DNA from: a bacterium
GTDB lineage: Bacteria > Vulcanimicrobiota > JABDET01
DNA: 38,595 nucleotides
NCBI GenBank assembly: GCA_021817145.1
Contig: JAKAVV010000022.1
Coordinates: 1-38,595 of the forward strand
Direction of reading: 5' to 3'
In this document: positions 8,244 to 16,512 of the stretch, piece by piece
Numbering within the stretch: position 1 is the stretch's first letter
Layout: each line of letters opens with the position of its first letter
Notes under the pieces: model-generated
What the model saw: the letters and a program-made list of their open reading frames with translations, nothing else
The model's database searches: none
What the model was told of the DNA's origin: nothing
Translations under genes and position numbers: made by a program

Positions 8244-9082
8244 GTTATTCTATCTATCACTTTTTTTACTCTCTTTTTCAGCAGAAGCAATTTCTTTGTA
8301 AAGTGAAAAAATTAGAAAGCTTTCCTTTTGATGAAAAGTTATTGGCATGTAAAAATAAAGGGAAATTCCCTGATCTGGCTATTCGCTTAAATAAAGATAA
8401 AACCATCTTCACGGGTGGAGAATTGATTGAACTAAAAGACAGCCAATCCTATACTGTTTCATCATTCAACTCAACGATCCCATCCAGAAGTAAAAAAATC
8501 GAAGAGATCATTACAGGTGAAAATAGTAAAGTCAAACAGCTGATGGAAAAAGCGGGTAACGATATATTCTCTTTACCTGTAAGAGATGTTTATTATCTTG
8601 TGAGAGGAAAGAAAAAACAACATGCAAAGGTCTGTTTAGTGTATGGGAGTTTCTTCGAAACTGTCAGCGTGGAAAACCTTATCAGCCAATCCTTTCAACA
8701 GGTATTAGAAGAACGTTTAAAAGAAAGCGGAAAAGAAATTTCCAACGAAATCAAAGAAGTTCTCACTTCTCTTTTATCACAACAGCATAACTTTAGTAAA
8801 GTCAGAAGCGTAGAAAAGTCTTCTGTGAAACTTAGATTTAGAATTATGACTGAAGTAAAAGCGGAAGGGAATATCTTGGATTCGAGAAAATATCCGGAAA
8901 TAAAAGACGATACATTAAACCTCATTTTGCCTTGTCATAATGAAAGTCAGGAATTGGAAGCTCGTAAAAAAATAAGCATGATATTTTCAAAAAAAGAACT
9001 TCAAGTTTTTGAAATCTTTAAAATCAAACATCATTTTAATGGATATTTCCTAGTCATGCAAACAAACCTAACTGATACCTAA
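8240..9082 (+). CDS. Probable type II restriction endonuclease, PD-(D/E)xK fold, specificity unknown
   Basis: A 280-residue protein with no family I can name. It contains a good PD-ExK signature: Pro44-Asp45 in KGKFPDLAIRL, then a strand ending in GGELIELKDS with Glu61, Glu64 and Lys66. The following segment, SYTVSSFNSTIPSRSKKI, looks like a DNA-contacting loop. The gene overlaps the beta-class methylase by 4 nt and ends where an opposing small gene ends. Partner, size and motif all point to the cognate nuclease of that methylase. It is more A+T-rich than the AvaI-like pair, so the two systems probably have different origins. A nuclease of another function is less likely. Confidence 0.7.
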   Translation: MSYSIYHFFYSLFQQKQFLCKVKKLESFPFDEKLLACKNKGKFPDLAIRLNKDKTIFTGGELIELKDSQSYTVSSFNSTIPSRSKKIEEIITGENSKVKQLMEKAGNDIFSLPVRDVYYLVRGKKKQHAKVCLVYGSFFETVSVENLISQSFQQVLEERLKESGKEISNEIKEVLTSLLSQQHNFSKVRSVEKSSVKLRFRIMTEVKAEGNILDSRKYPEIKDDTLNLILPCHNESQELEARKKISMIFSKKELQVFEIFKIKHHFNGYFLVMQTNLTDT

Positions 9083-9399
9083 ATAATTTTACGATTTTCC
9101 CATTCCCCGTATTCTCTATCCTCATCTAATTTTCTCTCAAGATAATCACGATATATTTTATCTGATAGAAAGTTCACAGCCTTTTTAAAAAATAACTTAC
9201 TTTGTCTAGCGGTAATAAACCACTGGGACTCTGAATTTTTTTTATCGTCTATATTAATGTTAAATTCCGATAAAACAGCATTGTTGTTATTAATAAAAGA
9301 AAATTTCAAAGAAGCGAGATGAATCGCTTCGATATAAAATTCAGCTCCATCTGCTGCTACATAAAAATTGTAATTTTGCCCTTCAATGATTGTTTCCAT
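9079..9399 (-). CDS. Small hypothetical protein facing the restriction operon
   Basis: A 106-residue ORF converging on the second endonuclease gene with a 4-nt overlap of 3' ends. It has no signal peptide or membrane segment, a hydrophobic beta-rich first half (NYNFYVAADGAEFYIEAIHLASL) and a strongly charged C-terminus (LERKLDEDREYGEWENRK). I do not recognise the family. The AGGAG upstream is 16 nt from the ATG, too far for an ideal site, which leaves the start in doubt. Its position suggests cargo of the same island, but no role can be stated. Confidence 0.55.
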   Translation of the reverse strand: METIIEGQNYNFYVAADGAEFYIEAIHLASLKFSFINNNNAVLSEFNINIDDKKNSESQWFITARQSKLFFKKAVNFLSDKIYRDYLERKLDEDREYGEWENRKII

Positions 9400-9448
9400 A
9401 TACCACTCGCATATTCTCCTCTAAATTCCTCATAAACACCCCTTTCAA

Positions 9449-9922
9449 TCACTCCTTCTCAATCTTAAACAAGAGGGATCCTGTCTTCACCACTTCTTTT
9501 TCTTTCACGAGAATCTGACTCAACCTCCCGGAAACAGGAGCAGAGATTTCATTCTCCATTTTCATTGCCTCAAGAATTAAAACCAGATCCCCTTCTTTCA
9601 ATCTCTCCCCTTGTTTTATCATGATTCGAATAACCTGACCATTTAAAGGAGCATAAACTTCCCCTTGGTGGATCACTCCTCTGCTTAAAGTTTCAGTTTC
9701 TTCAAGCTTAACAGGAATCAATCTCCCTTTTATAAAAAAACCCTCAATAGATCCAGATCTGTCTCTAACGGTTTGATAAACGATCGGGTTGTTTTCAATA
9801 AAAAGAAGGTTCCCAACTTTTTTATAAGGAAAATCTTTTTGATTAACCGCTGCAACCTGATTCTGTTTGTCCAATTTGACTTTATAGGATTTACCTGAAA
9901 TCTCAATGGTATATTCCGACAT
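9449..9922 (-). CDS. Biotin carboxyl carrier protein (biotin/lipoyl attachment domain)
   Basis: A 157-residue protein if translation starts at the ATG at 9922, which has a GGGAG site 8 nt upstream; a longer frame from 10000 is open but lacks that support. The C-terminal 75 residues are a biotinyl domain with the EAMKMEN motif, the biotinylated lysine being about residue 121. The N-terminal half (SYKVKLDKQ..., GFFIKGRLIPVKL) is the beta-rich region seen in carriers of propionyl-CoA/pyruvate-type carboxylases, rather than the Pro-Ala linker of AccB. It overlaps the 3' end of the biotin carboxylase gene by 20 nt, so the two are coupled. No carboxyltransferase is nearby. Confidence 0.9.
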   Translation of the reverse strand: MSEYTIEISGKSYKVKLDKQNQVAAVNQKDFPYKKVGNLLFIENNPIVYQTVRDRSGSIEGFFIKGRLIPVKLEETETLSRGVIHQGEVYAPLNGQVIRIMIKQGERLKEGDLVLILEAMKMENEISAPVSGRLSQILVKEKEVVKTGSLLFKIEKE

Positions 9923-11402
9923 TCCGCATTCTCCCTGCAAGAGCCCATCTGTTCTCTTGACTAGAATTTTCAAACTGAACTTCTCGTTTCTGGATTTCAA
10001 GAGCCGCTAGAATGGCAGCCAGTTCTTCCTCCTCTTCAGAGATAGAACAGGGCTCACGTAAATAATCTTCAATAAATCGAGTTGAAAGATCCCCTTTTTG
10101 AAAAACAGGATGAGAAAAGACTTGATAATGAAATGGAATGGTTGTCGGAATGCCAGAAACTTCAAACTCCAAAAGAGCATTTTTCATTCTGGATACCGCT
10201 TCTTCTCGATGACGCCCCCATACAATAAGCTTGGCAAACAAAGAATCAAACTCTTCAGAAATATTGTATCCTGGATAAACGGCCGTATCAATCCGAACTC
10301 CATGCCCTCCTGGAAGAAATAATTTCTCAATGCAGCCAGGGGATGGAATAAAATTTCGCATTGGATCTTCGCAGTTAATACGAGCTTCAAAAGACCATCC
10401 ACGGAATTGAACCTCTTCCTGTCCTAAAGGAAGGGGATAACCTTCCGCGATTTCAATCTGAGATTTTACCAGATCAATGCCTGTTACCATTTCAGTAACA
10501 GGATGTTCCACCTGAATTCTAGCATTCATTTCAAGGAAATAAAAATTATCGCCATCAAGAAGAAATTCAACAGTTCCTGCCCCTGTATATCCAATCTCTT
10601 TAGAAAAGTGAACCGCTTTTTCCCCCATTTTTTCCCGAAGCCCTTCATTCACAGCGCAGGAGGGGGATTCCTCAATTAATTTCTGGTGTCTTCTCTGCAC
10701 AGAACATTCTCTTTCCCCCAACCAAATGAGATGCCCCTGCTGATCAGCCAGAATCTGAATTTCAATATGTCTTGGTTTTAAAAGATATTTTTCTAAATAA
10801 AGAGTTCCATCTCCAAAACTGGAAAGGGCCTCATGAGAAGCGGATAAAAAACTCGCTTCCATTTCACCAGAACTTGTTACCAACCGCATCCCATGCCCTC
10901 CCCCTCCTGCCGCAGCTTTCAATAAAACAGGATACCCGATCTTTTCAGCTTTCAACAGCGCTTCTTTCCAATCCGAAAGAGCTGAAGTTCCGGGCAGGCA
11001 TGGAATTCCAAGCTTTTGCGCTGTTTTTCTTGCTGTAATTTTATCCCCAGCTTCTGCCATCGCATGAGGGGAAGGCCCAATAAAAACAACTCCCGCTTCT
11101 TGACAGGCTTCAGCAAATGCCGCCTGCTCTGAAAGAAATCCATACCCTGGATGAACAGCATCCGCTTTTGTTTTTTTTGCTATTTCAAGAATGGCTTCAA
11201 TATTGAGATATCCTGCGCGACCTTTTAATCCTTTTAACTCATAAGCTTCATCTAACGCGCGAATCCAGCCCCCACTTTCATCATCTGATGTAAAACAGCC
11301 GACAGGACTGATTTGAAGCTCTCTACAGGCTCTCGCAGCGCGCAGCGCGATCTCCCCTCGATTCGCGATTAAAACTTTCTTAAAGGCTCTTTTTGAGGAC
11401 AC
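9903..11402 (-). CDS. Biotin carboxylase subunit of an acyl-CoA or pyruvate carboxylase
   Basis: A 499-residue ATP-grasp biotin carboxylase starting from a GTG at 11402. The N-terminal signature KKVLIANRGEIALRA, glycine-rich ATP loop GGGGHGMR (166-173) and active-site block EMNARIQVEHPVTE (291-304) are all intact. It carboxylates biotin on the adjacent carrier protein using ATP and bicarbonate. It is about 50 residues longer than AccC (about 450), like the biotin carboxylase subunits of propionyl-CoA or two-subunit pyruvate carboxylases. The tail (about 450-499) is acidic and low in conservation. The acceptor substrate cannot be decided without the carboxyltransferase, which is not in the window. 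Confidence 0.93.
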   Translation of the reverse strand: MSSKRAFKKVLIANRGEIALRAARACRELQISPVGCFTSDDESGGWIRALDEAYELKGLKGRAGYLNIEAILEIAKKTKADAVHPGYGFLSEQAAFAEACQEAGVVFIGPSPHAMAEAGDKITARKTAQKLGIPCLPGTSALSDWKEALLKAEKIGYPVLLKAAAGGGGHGMRLVTSSGEMEASFLSASHEALSSFGDGTLYLEKYLLKPRHIEIQILADQQGHLIWLGERECSVQRRHQKLIEESPSCAVNEGLREKMGEKAVHFSKEIGYTGAGTVEFLLDGDNFYFLEMNARIQVEHPVTEMVTGIDLVKSQIEIAEGYPLPLGQEEVQFRGWSFEARINCEDPMRNFIPSPGCIEKLFLPGGHGVRIDTAVYPGYNISEEFDSLFAKLIVWGRHREEAVSRMKNALLEFEVSGIPTTIPFHYQVFSHPVFQKGDLSTRFIEDYLREPCSISEEEEELAAILAALEIQKREVQFENSSQENRWALAGRMRNVGIYH

Positions 11403-11497
11403 TCTTGATGCTTGTTCCCTTTAACTTGAGTTTTTCCCTCCTAGCTTAAAAGCCGAGCCTCAACAAAAAATCGTTAAACAAATCTTTGAAATTCCTA

Positions 11498-11677
11498 TTA
11501 TCTTCCAAAAATACGTTTCAAAGTAACCCTGACAGGTTTTTTATTACTGACTGACAGATTTACTTGAGACTCTCCTTTCACGTTCTCCTGATAAGAAACT
11601 TTTTCATTGATCAAGAAATCTGAAGAAAGTTCGGGAAAAGCGCTTTGATAATCACTGCTGGAATCAAATGTGTACAT
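11498..11677 (-). CDS. Small 59-residue protein of unknown function
   Basis: A short gene supported by a near-perfect ribosome binding site (AGGAGG, 5 nt before the ATG at 11677) and a clean 59-codon frame ending in TAA at 11498. The product begins MYTFDSSSDYQSAFPELS and ends KKPVRVTLKRIFGR. The N-terminal half is acidic and Ser-rich; the C-terminal end is basic. No Cys, signal peptide or membrane segment is seen, and I recognise no family. It lies between trxA and the biotin carboxylase gene on the same strand, with 93-95 nt on either side, so it may be part of that transcription unit. Confidence 0.65.
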   Translation of the reverse strand: MYTFDSSSDYQSAFPELSSDFLINEKVSYQENVKGESQVNLSVSNKKPVRVTLKRIFGR

Positions 11678-11770
11678 ATCAGTCCTCCTTTATTTTAAAT
11701 TTTACAGGAATAAAAGGAGAACCACAATGAAAAAATTGTAAACATTCCGACTGGGAAAAACCAGCCAATC

Positions 11771-12103
11771 TCAATGATTATTAACGTGTTTGTCTAGAAG
11801 CTTAGTTAAGCTGCCTTCAGGGACATAACCAACAACCCTGTCTAAAACAGTCCCATTTTTAAACAAAAGTAGGGTCGGAATCCCAGAAATCTGATAGCGG
11901 CTCGCAGTTCCTGGGTTATCATCTGTATTCAATTTCACAAATTTCACTTTTCCACTGTATTTCATTGATAACGAATCAACCACAGGAGACATCATTTTAC
12001 AGGGTCCGCACCAGGGAGCATAAAAATCCACAAGAACCGCATCGCTGCTTTTAACAACTTCTTCTTCAAAATTGACATCGCTTACTGCTTTTACTTCGCT
12101 CAT
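11771..12103 (-). CDS. trxA: Thioredoxin
   Basis: A 110-residue thioredoxin starting MSEVKAVSDVNF at 12103, where a GGAGGTGG site sits directly upstream; a 7-residue longer frame from 12124 would include that site and is unlikely. The redox motif WCGPC (31-35) and the cis-proline block GIPTLLLF are intact, so it should reduce protein disulfides in the cytoplasm. A classical Trx length and sequence (VDFYAPWCGPCKMMSPV) leave little doubt. It lies about 95 nt downstream of dam in the same direction and is separated from it by a terminator-like hairpin. Confidence 0.95.
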   Translation of the reverse strand: MSEVKAVSDVNFEEEVVKSSDAVLVDFYAPWCGPCKMMSPVVDSLSMKYSGKVKFVKLNTDDNPGTASRYQISGIPTLLLFKNGTVLDRVVGYVPEGSLTKLLDKHVNNH

Positions 12104-12162
12104 GAAGCCACCTCCATTGATCACTGCGCCCTTTTCAGAATCCGATAATCTTTTCTCTAAAA

Positions 12163-12177
12163 AAGGATTGAATCCTT
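12163..12177 (-). terminator. Weak intrinsic-terminator-like hairpin after dam
   Basis: On the minus strand, AAGGATT and AATCCTT form a stem with a minimal loop, followed immediately by a run of six T. It lies 21 nt after the dam stop codon. The stem is short and A+T-rich, so efficiency is doubtful. Confidence 0.4.
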
Positions 12178-12197
12178 CAAATACCCCTCTCCATCCA

Positions 12198-13028
12198 TTA
12201 TATCCCTTTTACTGCTAAAACTTCCTGGGCTTTGTCCCTATTTCCACTGCAGCTTATGCGCCGTGGAGCTAACAAATAAAACAATTTGAATCCCGCTTTC
12301 TCGTAAAGTTCAATAATTCGCTCAGTAGCCTGATTAGAAATCAGAACAGGACCTTTATGCTTTGAAAGCCATTCCACTAAACGAACTTGATCATTCCAGC
12401 CAAAATCTTCTTTTGCATACTGAGTAAATTTTACGTCATAAGGAGGATCCGCATAAATAAAATCAGACGAATTTAGTTTTAAATTTTCAAAATCAGTGGG
12501 AAGAAACTCCCATCGAGAAATGAGATTTTGATAAGGCTTGAAATTTCTTTGATAATGAATGGTCTTATACTGTCCAAAGGGGACGTTATAAAATCCATGG
12601 CGATTGAACCGACACAATCCATTATATCCTGTTCGATTTAAATAATAAAAAAGCTCTGCAGCCTGTCGAATTCTGCTTTTCCCCATACGGATCAATTCAT
12701 TAAAAAGCTCCCGATGAGCATAATACATCTCTGAATCATTTTCCATTGGAATCGAAATGGTAAGCCCTTTTTGTATCCATTGATAAAAATTAATTAAATG
12801 AGGATTAATATCGCTTAAAAGAGCGTTTTCAGGCAGAAGTTTTAAACTGACTGATAACCCTCCGCAAAAAGGCTCAACAAGTCTGCAGCTGCGATAAGGA
12901 ACATAAAGAGTTTTTAACTGCTGAATCAGCCATCTTTTTCCACCCGCCCATTTTAAAATAGGTTGAATGGGAAAGCTCATTTCACCCAATTCAAGAGGCA
13001 GCAGTTCTTGTGTTAATCCCCTACCCAT
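12198..13028 (-). CDS. dam: Dam-type DNA adenine methyltransferase (D12 class)
   Basis: A 276-residue alpha-class N6-adenine methyltransferase. It has KWAGGKRWLI (about 26-35, motif X), EPFCGG (52-57, motif I), RTGYNGLCRFN (132-142) and catalytic DPPY (194-197). This arrangement is that of Dam, DpnIIA and MboIA methylases, so GATC is the likely target; GATC is common in this window. No endonuclease is adjacent, which suggests a solitary regulatory or repair-linked methylase. It is the last gene of an operon of secreted proteins, only 5 nt after the preceding stop, an unusual setting. The start may instead be the downstream Met17 (MSFPIQPILKW). Confidence 0.92.
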   Translation of the reverse strand: MGRGLTQELLPLELGEMSFPIQPILKWAGGKRWLIQQLKTLYVPYRSCRLVEPFCGGLSVSLKLLPENALLSDINPHLINFYQWIQKGLTISIPMENDSEMYYAHRELFNELIRMGKSRIRQAAELFYYLNRTGYNGLCRFNRHGFYNVPFGQYKTIHYQRNFKPYQNLISRWEFLPTDFENLKLNSSDFIYADPPYDVKFTQYAKEDFGWNDQVRLVEWLSKHKGPVLISNQATERIIELYEKAGFKLFYLLAPRRISCSGNRDKAQEVLAVKGI

Positions 13029-13033
13029 TTCTC

Positions 13034-14365
13034 TTACCTCGTCACAATTTCCACGGCATTAGAACTGGGTTTTACTTTCTGCAGCACGCTCAATTTAAAA
13101 TTGGCAGATCCATGAATTCCATAGGCAAGGGAATAAGGAACCTCTCCCACATAATAATAGTAAGCCCTGCCTGGAGCTGCAGTCGAATCAGTAAAAGAAT
13201 AAATAACCTGTGAAGGGTTAATCCCACTTCCAGCTTTCCAGCCTGCGACAGAGCTTGGCTCTCCATATAGCAGTGGATTAAAAAATTTGACATCTGCTCT
13301 GCGTAAACTTTTATTTCCCATATTTAAAGGGAGAGAAGAACGGAGGAGCCCGATAAGTGCCCCCTGACTGTTATAAGAAAGGCGTTTCAACTTCAGAAAG
13401 AAAACATTGTTAGGAGAAACCATGGCTGTCCCCATCAAGATAAACTGATCAGGAATGAACGTCGTTTTTGGCATGGTTTTAAACTGATTTTCCAGATGCT
13501 TCAGATGCTTCAGATACTCCTGATACCCCTTGGGCATAGAAAAGGAAGGAGCAGTCTGAGGAACAAGAACAAGAGAAGCATCTCTGATTGTTCCCTTATC
13601 CAGATGAACAAAATCACCTGGATACAAATGCTTTCCGCAGCCCTTACCATTTCTGATGGAAATCCCAAACAGCGCGGCTTTTTGTTCCTCTTCTCTGCAA
13701 GCTGCATCTGCAAGCGGGTTGTGATGTCGGGTTGCCAATTGATAACCGAGCTTTTGCGCAGTTACAATATAATCACCAGGAGAAACAGGAATGGTAACCT
13801 CGCCATTTTTATCTGCACGAAAAATAGGGGTTTCACTCGCAACGGAAAAAAGACGTGTTTTAAGGATCTGAGCGCCAGACGTCATAACCACATTTTTCGT
13901 CAAAATCACATAAGCATAAGGAACTATTTTACCACCAGGACCAGTTATCTGAACCTGAATTTCAGAGTTAGAAGGAGAAAGCACAAAACTTTTCTGAACA
14001 ATATCAAACTTGCCAAAACTTACAAGCTTCTCCTGACTGAGATATCCGCGTTTCGAAACTTTAATCAAATAATTGGGGTTCGGTTTATTTTTTTCGCCGC
14101 AGGTATTAAAGCGACTTAGTCCTACAGCATAATTTCCATTGGATGAGGAAAGAACAAAACCTTCGCCGCAAACAGTATAAGAGCTGACCTTACCTGTTTT
14201 TTTTGAAACAACTGCGCCCATTACATCTATTTTTGCCCCTCCAAGGGGTTTCCCATCCGCTGTAATATGCCCCTCGACGTAGGCAGGGGAAAAACCTGAA
14301 ATAGTCTGCGCCATAGGCTGCAGCCCAGGCAGAATCAATAAAAGCAGAAAAAAGAGCTTTCTCAT
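13034..14365 (-). CDS. Secreted protein with carboxypeptidase-regulatory-like domains
   Basis: A 443-residue protein with a signal peptide (MRKLFFLLLLILPGLQPMAQ, about residues 1-20). The region at about 30-130 reads as a transthyretin/CarboxypepD_reg-like beta-sandwich (AYVEGHITADGKPLGGAKIDVMG ... YLIKVSKRGYLS), and a second such unit at about 135-210 ends in VTIPVSPGDYIVTAQKLGYQ. The remainder (about 215-443) is not recognised; it has a pair of Cys around GKGCGKH and an aromatic, fibronectin-like end (RAYYYYVGEVPYS). It has a strong ribosome binding site. It lies between another secreted-protein gene and dam in one operon. Surface or envelope function is likely; substrate unknown. Confidence 0.8.
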   Translation of the reverse strand: MRKLFFLLLLILPGLQPMAQTISGFSPAYVEGHITADGKPLGGAKIDVMGAVVSKKTGKVSSYTVCGEGFVLSSSNGNYAVGLSRFNTCGEKNKPNPNYLIKVSKRGYLSQEKLVSFGKFDIVQKSFVLSPSNSEIQVQITGPGGKIVPYAYVILTKNVVMTSGAQILKTRLFSVASETPIFRADKNGEVTIPVSPGDYIVTAQKLGYQLATRHHNPLADAACREEEQKAALFGISIRNGKGCGKHLYPGDFVHLDKGTIRDASLVLVPQTAPSFSMPKGYQEYLKHLKHLENQFKTMPKTTFIPDQFILMGTAMVSPNNVFFLKLKRLSYNSQGALIGLLRSSLPLNMGNKSLRRADVKFFNPLLYGEPSSVAGWKAGSGINPSQVIYSFTDSTAAPGRAYYYYVGEVPYSLAYGIHGSANFKLSVLQKVKPSSNAVEIVTR

Positions 14366-14382
14366 GATTTACCCCCCCTTTT

Positions 14383-15525
14383 TCAAATAGCGGGCTGAGG
14401 TTCTGCAAACAGCCCTTTTGCAACCACAGGATTGATTCGAACTCTAGTCATAATATACTCCTGAATAGATGGAATTCCAGTAAAGGGATCCACAGAACGG
14501 TCTAAGATCTTAAAAGGAAATTTAATCCCGCCAATGGGTTTCCAACCCCTAAAAGTCATGATTTCCATCGTTGGATCATCATCAGCGCCAATTTGAATCT
14601 TTTCAGTAAGAAATGATCTTTTATTGATATAAGCCTTAATTGGATCTCCTCCATCAGGAAGCATTTTCAAAACATAGCAGCACCCCTTGATTTCAGGAAT
14701 GATATGAACTTTTCCAGGTAAACACAAAGAAGTCAGATAAGCAAAACTCTTCCAGTAAACTTTTGAAATTTCTCGCGATAAATCAGGGCCAGAAATTTGG
14801 CCAGTGGCAGTACTCCCGCTGCTAGTGCCAAGAGCCCCCTGGTCACCATTTAAGAGCCAGGCTGCAGGTGAATCAGCCATAAGGGTCACAGAGCATTTCC
14901 CGGGATGATCTGCAGTAATGGTAAATGAGGTCTGGGGTCCTCTGCCTGATTCAGGAATCACTGATGCAATTCCACTGCAAGTGTTCTTTTCAAAGATCGT
15001 TCCTGTAAAGTTATTCTTACTGGCGCGCAAAACCGTTCTGTTGAGAGATTGATCAAAATAAAGAGGGAACTCATTGACACAAAGCGGGTTTACTGTCGTT
15101 TTTGAGCAGGTTCCACTGCCAGGCAGCACCCCTTCTGTTGAAGATGAAACCGTTATCGGAATAGGAATCATCTGCTCTCCATTTGAAAGGACTTCCACAA
15201 CAGGAGCTCCTCCAAAAGCAGAAGACATATCAAGATGGTCACTGCCATTCATGGCAATCCATTCCTTCCCTCTACCAACGAGTTGTATTTGCTCTGCAGT
15301 AAATTTTGAATTCCCGGTCTCAGATGCTGCTAATTTCCACTTAAAGTAAAGAATGTGGAGCCGTTGGATCTTTTTCAACCCACCGAGAGCAGCCCCCATT
15401 TTTTTAAGAAGGAGAGTACTGGTCATTTTCGGCAGTTTTTTCCGATCTGTGATCTGTTTCTCTGCCAAAAGCAGTCCTGTCAGGAAAATCCATGCAAGAC
15501 CAAACAGTAAAACTCTCCTCAGCAT
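14383..15525 (-). CDS. Secreted protein: Ig-like insertion within a LolA/lipoprotein-sorting-like fold
   Basis: A 380-residue protein with an N-terminal signal peptide (MLRRVLLFGLAWIFLTGLLLA). The start (about 40-115) and end (about 265-375, with KAYINKRSFLTEKIQIG and IGGIKFPFKILDRS) resemble the curved beta-sheet of LolA/LolB-type outer-membrane lipoprotein-sorting proteins. Between them, about 125-255, lies a Cys-containing stretch with CSGIASVIPESGRGP and FTITADHPGKCSVTLMA, a pattern like bacterial Ig-type beta-sandwich repeats. That would make it a domain insertion. It starts 7 nt after the upstream NPCBM gene without its own clear ribosome binding site. Function is unknown; the fold suggestion is from pattern only. 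Confidence 0.65.
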   Translation of the reverse strand: MLRRVLLFGLAWIFLTGLLLAEKQITDRKKLPKMTSTLLLKKMGAALGGLKKIQRLHILYFKWKLAASETGNSKFTAEQIQLVGRGKEWIAMNGSDHLDMSSAFGGAPVVEVLSNGEQMIPIPITVSSSTEGVLPGSGTCSKTTVNPLCVNEFPLYFDQSLNRTVLRASKNNFTGTIFEKNTCSGIASVIPESGRGPQTSFTITADHPGKCSVTLMADSPAAWLLNGDQGALGTSSGSTATGQISGPDLSREISKVYWKSFAYLTSLCLPGKVHIIPEIKGCCYVLKMLPDGGDPIKAYINKRSFLTEKIQIGADDDPTMEIMTFRGWKPIGGIKFPFKILDRSVDPFTGIPSIQEYIMTRVRINPVVAKGLFAEPQPAI

Positions 15526-15532
15526 CTAGTTA

Positions 15533-16348
15533 TTATTTCTGAAGGGTAGGACTCACAATATCAAGTCCTGGATAACATTGACATTGACCGCTTACAGCCG
15601 CTTTAATTTTCAAAGTGTTGATCCCTGAAATCGGAACAGCAACTTTGATTGGACTATTGGAAGCATCCACCTGAACCGTTTTCAGAGTTCTGCCATTCCC
15701 AAGAAATGTCACCACCCATACAGCGCCATTGTCCCCCTGAACATGATCATCAAGACCAAGAACTGCCTTAAGGTTGGTGAAGCCTCTGTGGTCCAGCCAA
15801 AAAGTCAGAATTCCAGGCCCTCCATTATAAGCTTGAATGAAATAGCCGTTCCCGTACGTTTGCCCATTGATTGTCATGGGTGGGGTCCAATAAGGGTTGG
15901 AATACGAATCTGACATAACTTGTTTCACTCTCGGATTACTTAAAGGCAGCCATAAAGTATGAGAACCTTCATTAAGGTTTGCTTTCTCATTATTCACAAC
16001 AGCAATTGTATGTGAGTCCTGTGTATTAAGTCTGGCAGGCAGATTGGTGAGCGGAACTTTTTTTACAGTTCCTGAACTGGTATTATTTGCTGACTCTGCT
16101 GAAGTAACTGCATGAGTACTGCTGCCTGAAAGTTCATATCCTCGTGAAGTATGGGCAATATGCAGATTAAGAGCGCGCGCTACATCGGGAAGAGGAGCAT
16201 AAGGAATTCCGTTCACCACCATGACTCTGTTGGAAACCACGATCCCATTCATAAAAAGCCTTATTCTCCCAGAAGCCGCATAAACAACGCAGGCAGCAGT
16301 CAGAAGAATCGCAGCAAGCAGAGACCCTTTCCATTTCATTGTTTTCAT
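15533..16348 (-). CDS. Secreted protein with stalk-like N-terminal and NPCBM-like C-terminal domains
   Basis: A 271-residue protein with a signal peptide (about 1-24, ending VVYAAS). Residues about 28-75 (RLFMNGIVVSNRVMVVNGIPYAPLPDVARALN) match the copper-amine-oxidase N-terminal/stalk pattern found in surface proteins of Firmicutes. Residues about 165-265 (TFWLDHRGFTNLKAVLGLDD, VWVVTFLGNGRTLKT, GINTLKIKA) match NPCBM, a putative carbohydrate-binding module. A Ser/Thr-rich linker joins them. A GAGGAGG site precedes the ATG. It is the first gene of the three-gene secreted-protein operon that ends with dam. A role in binding glycans at the cell surface is plausible. Confidence 0.75.
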   Translation of the reverse strand: MKTMKWKGSLLAAILLTAACVVYAASGRIRLFMNGIVVSNRVMVVNGIPYAPLPDVARALNLHIAHTSRGYELSGSSTHAVTSAESANNTSSGTVKKVPLTNLPARLNTQDSHTIAVVNNEKANLNEGSHTLWLPLSNPRVKQVMSDSYSNPYWTPPMTINGQTYGNGYFIQAYNGGPGILTFWLDHRGFTNLKAVLGLDDHVQGDNGAVWVVTFLGNGRTLKTVQVDASNSPIKVAVPISGINTLKIKAAVSGQCQCYPGLDIVSPTLQK

Positions 16349-16512
16349 AAATTCCTCCTCTATTTATAATGTTATAATAATTTTACTGTTTATTCTTCCG
16401 AATTTCCCTAAATCCTGTCTGTAATTGGATTACTTCATCAAAATATCATCATGGATTGCCGCAGATAAAAAAAGATCAAGTTGAAAGTTCTTGCGTCATT
16501 TATCATTCTTTT

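Noticed and set aside
11714-11741. Plus-strand AAGGAG followed by ATG and a 4-codon frame (MKKL stop)
   Set aside because: It lies antisense to the minus-strand operon with no plus-strand gene following, so it is most likely chance in A-rich DNA.
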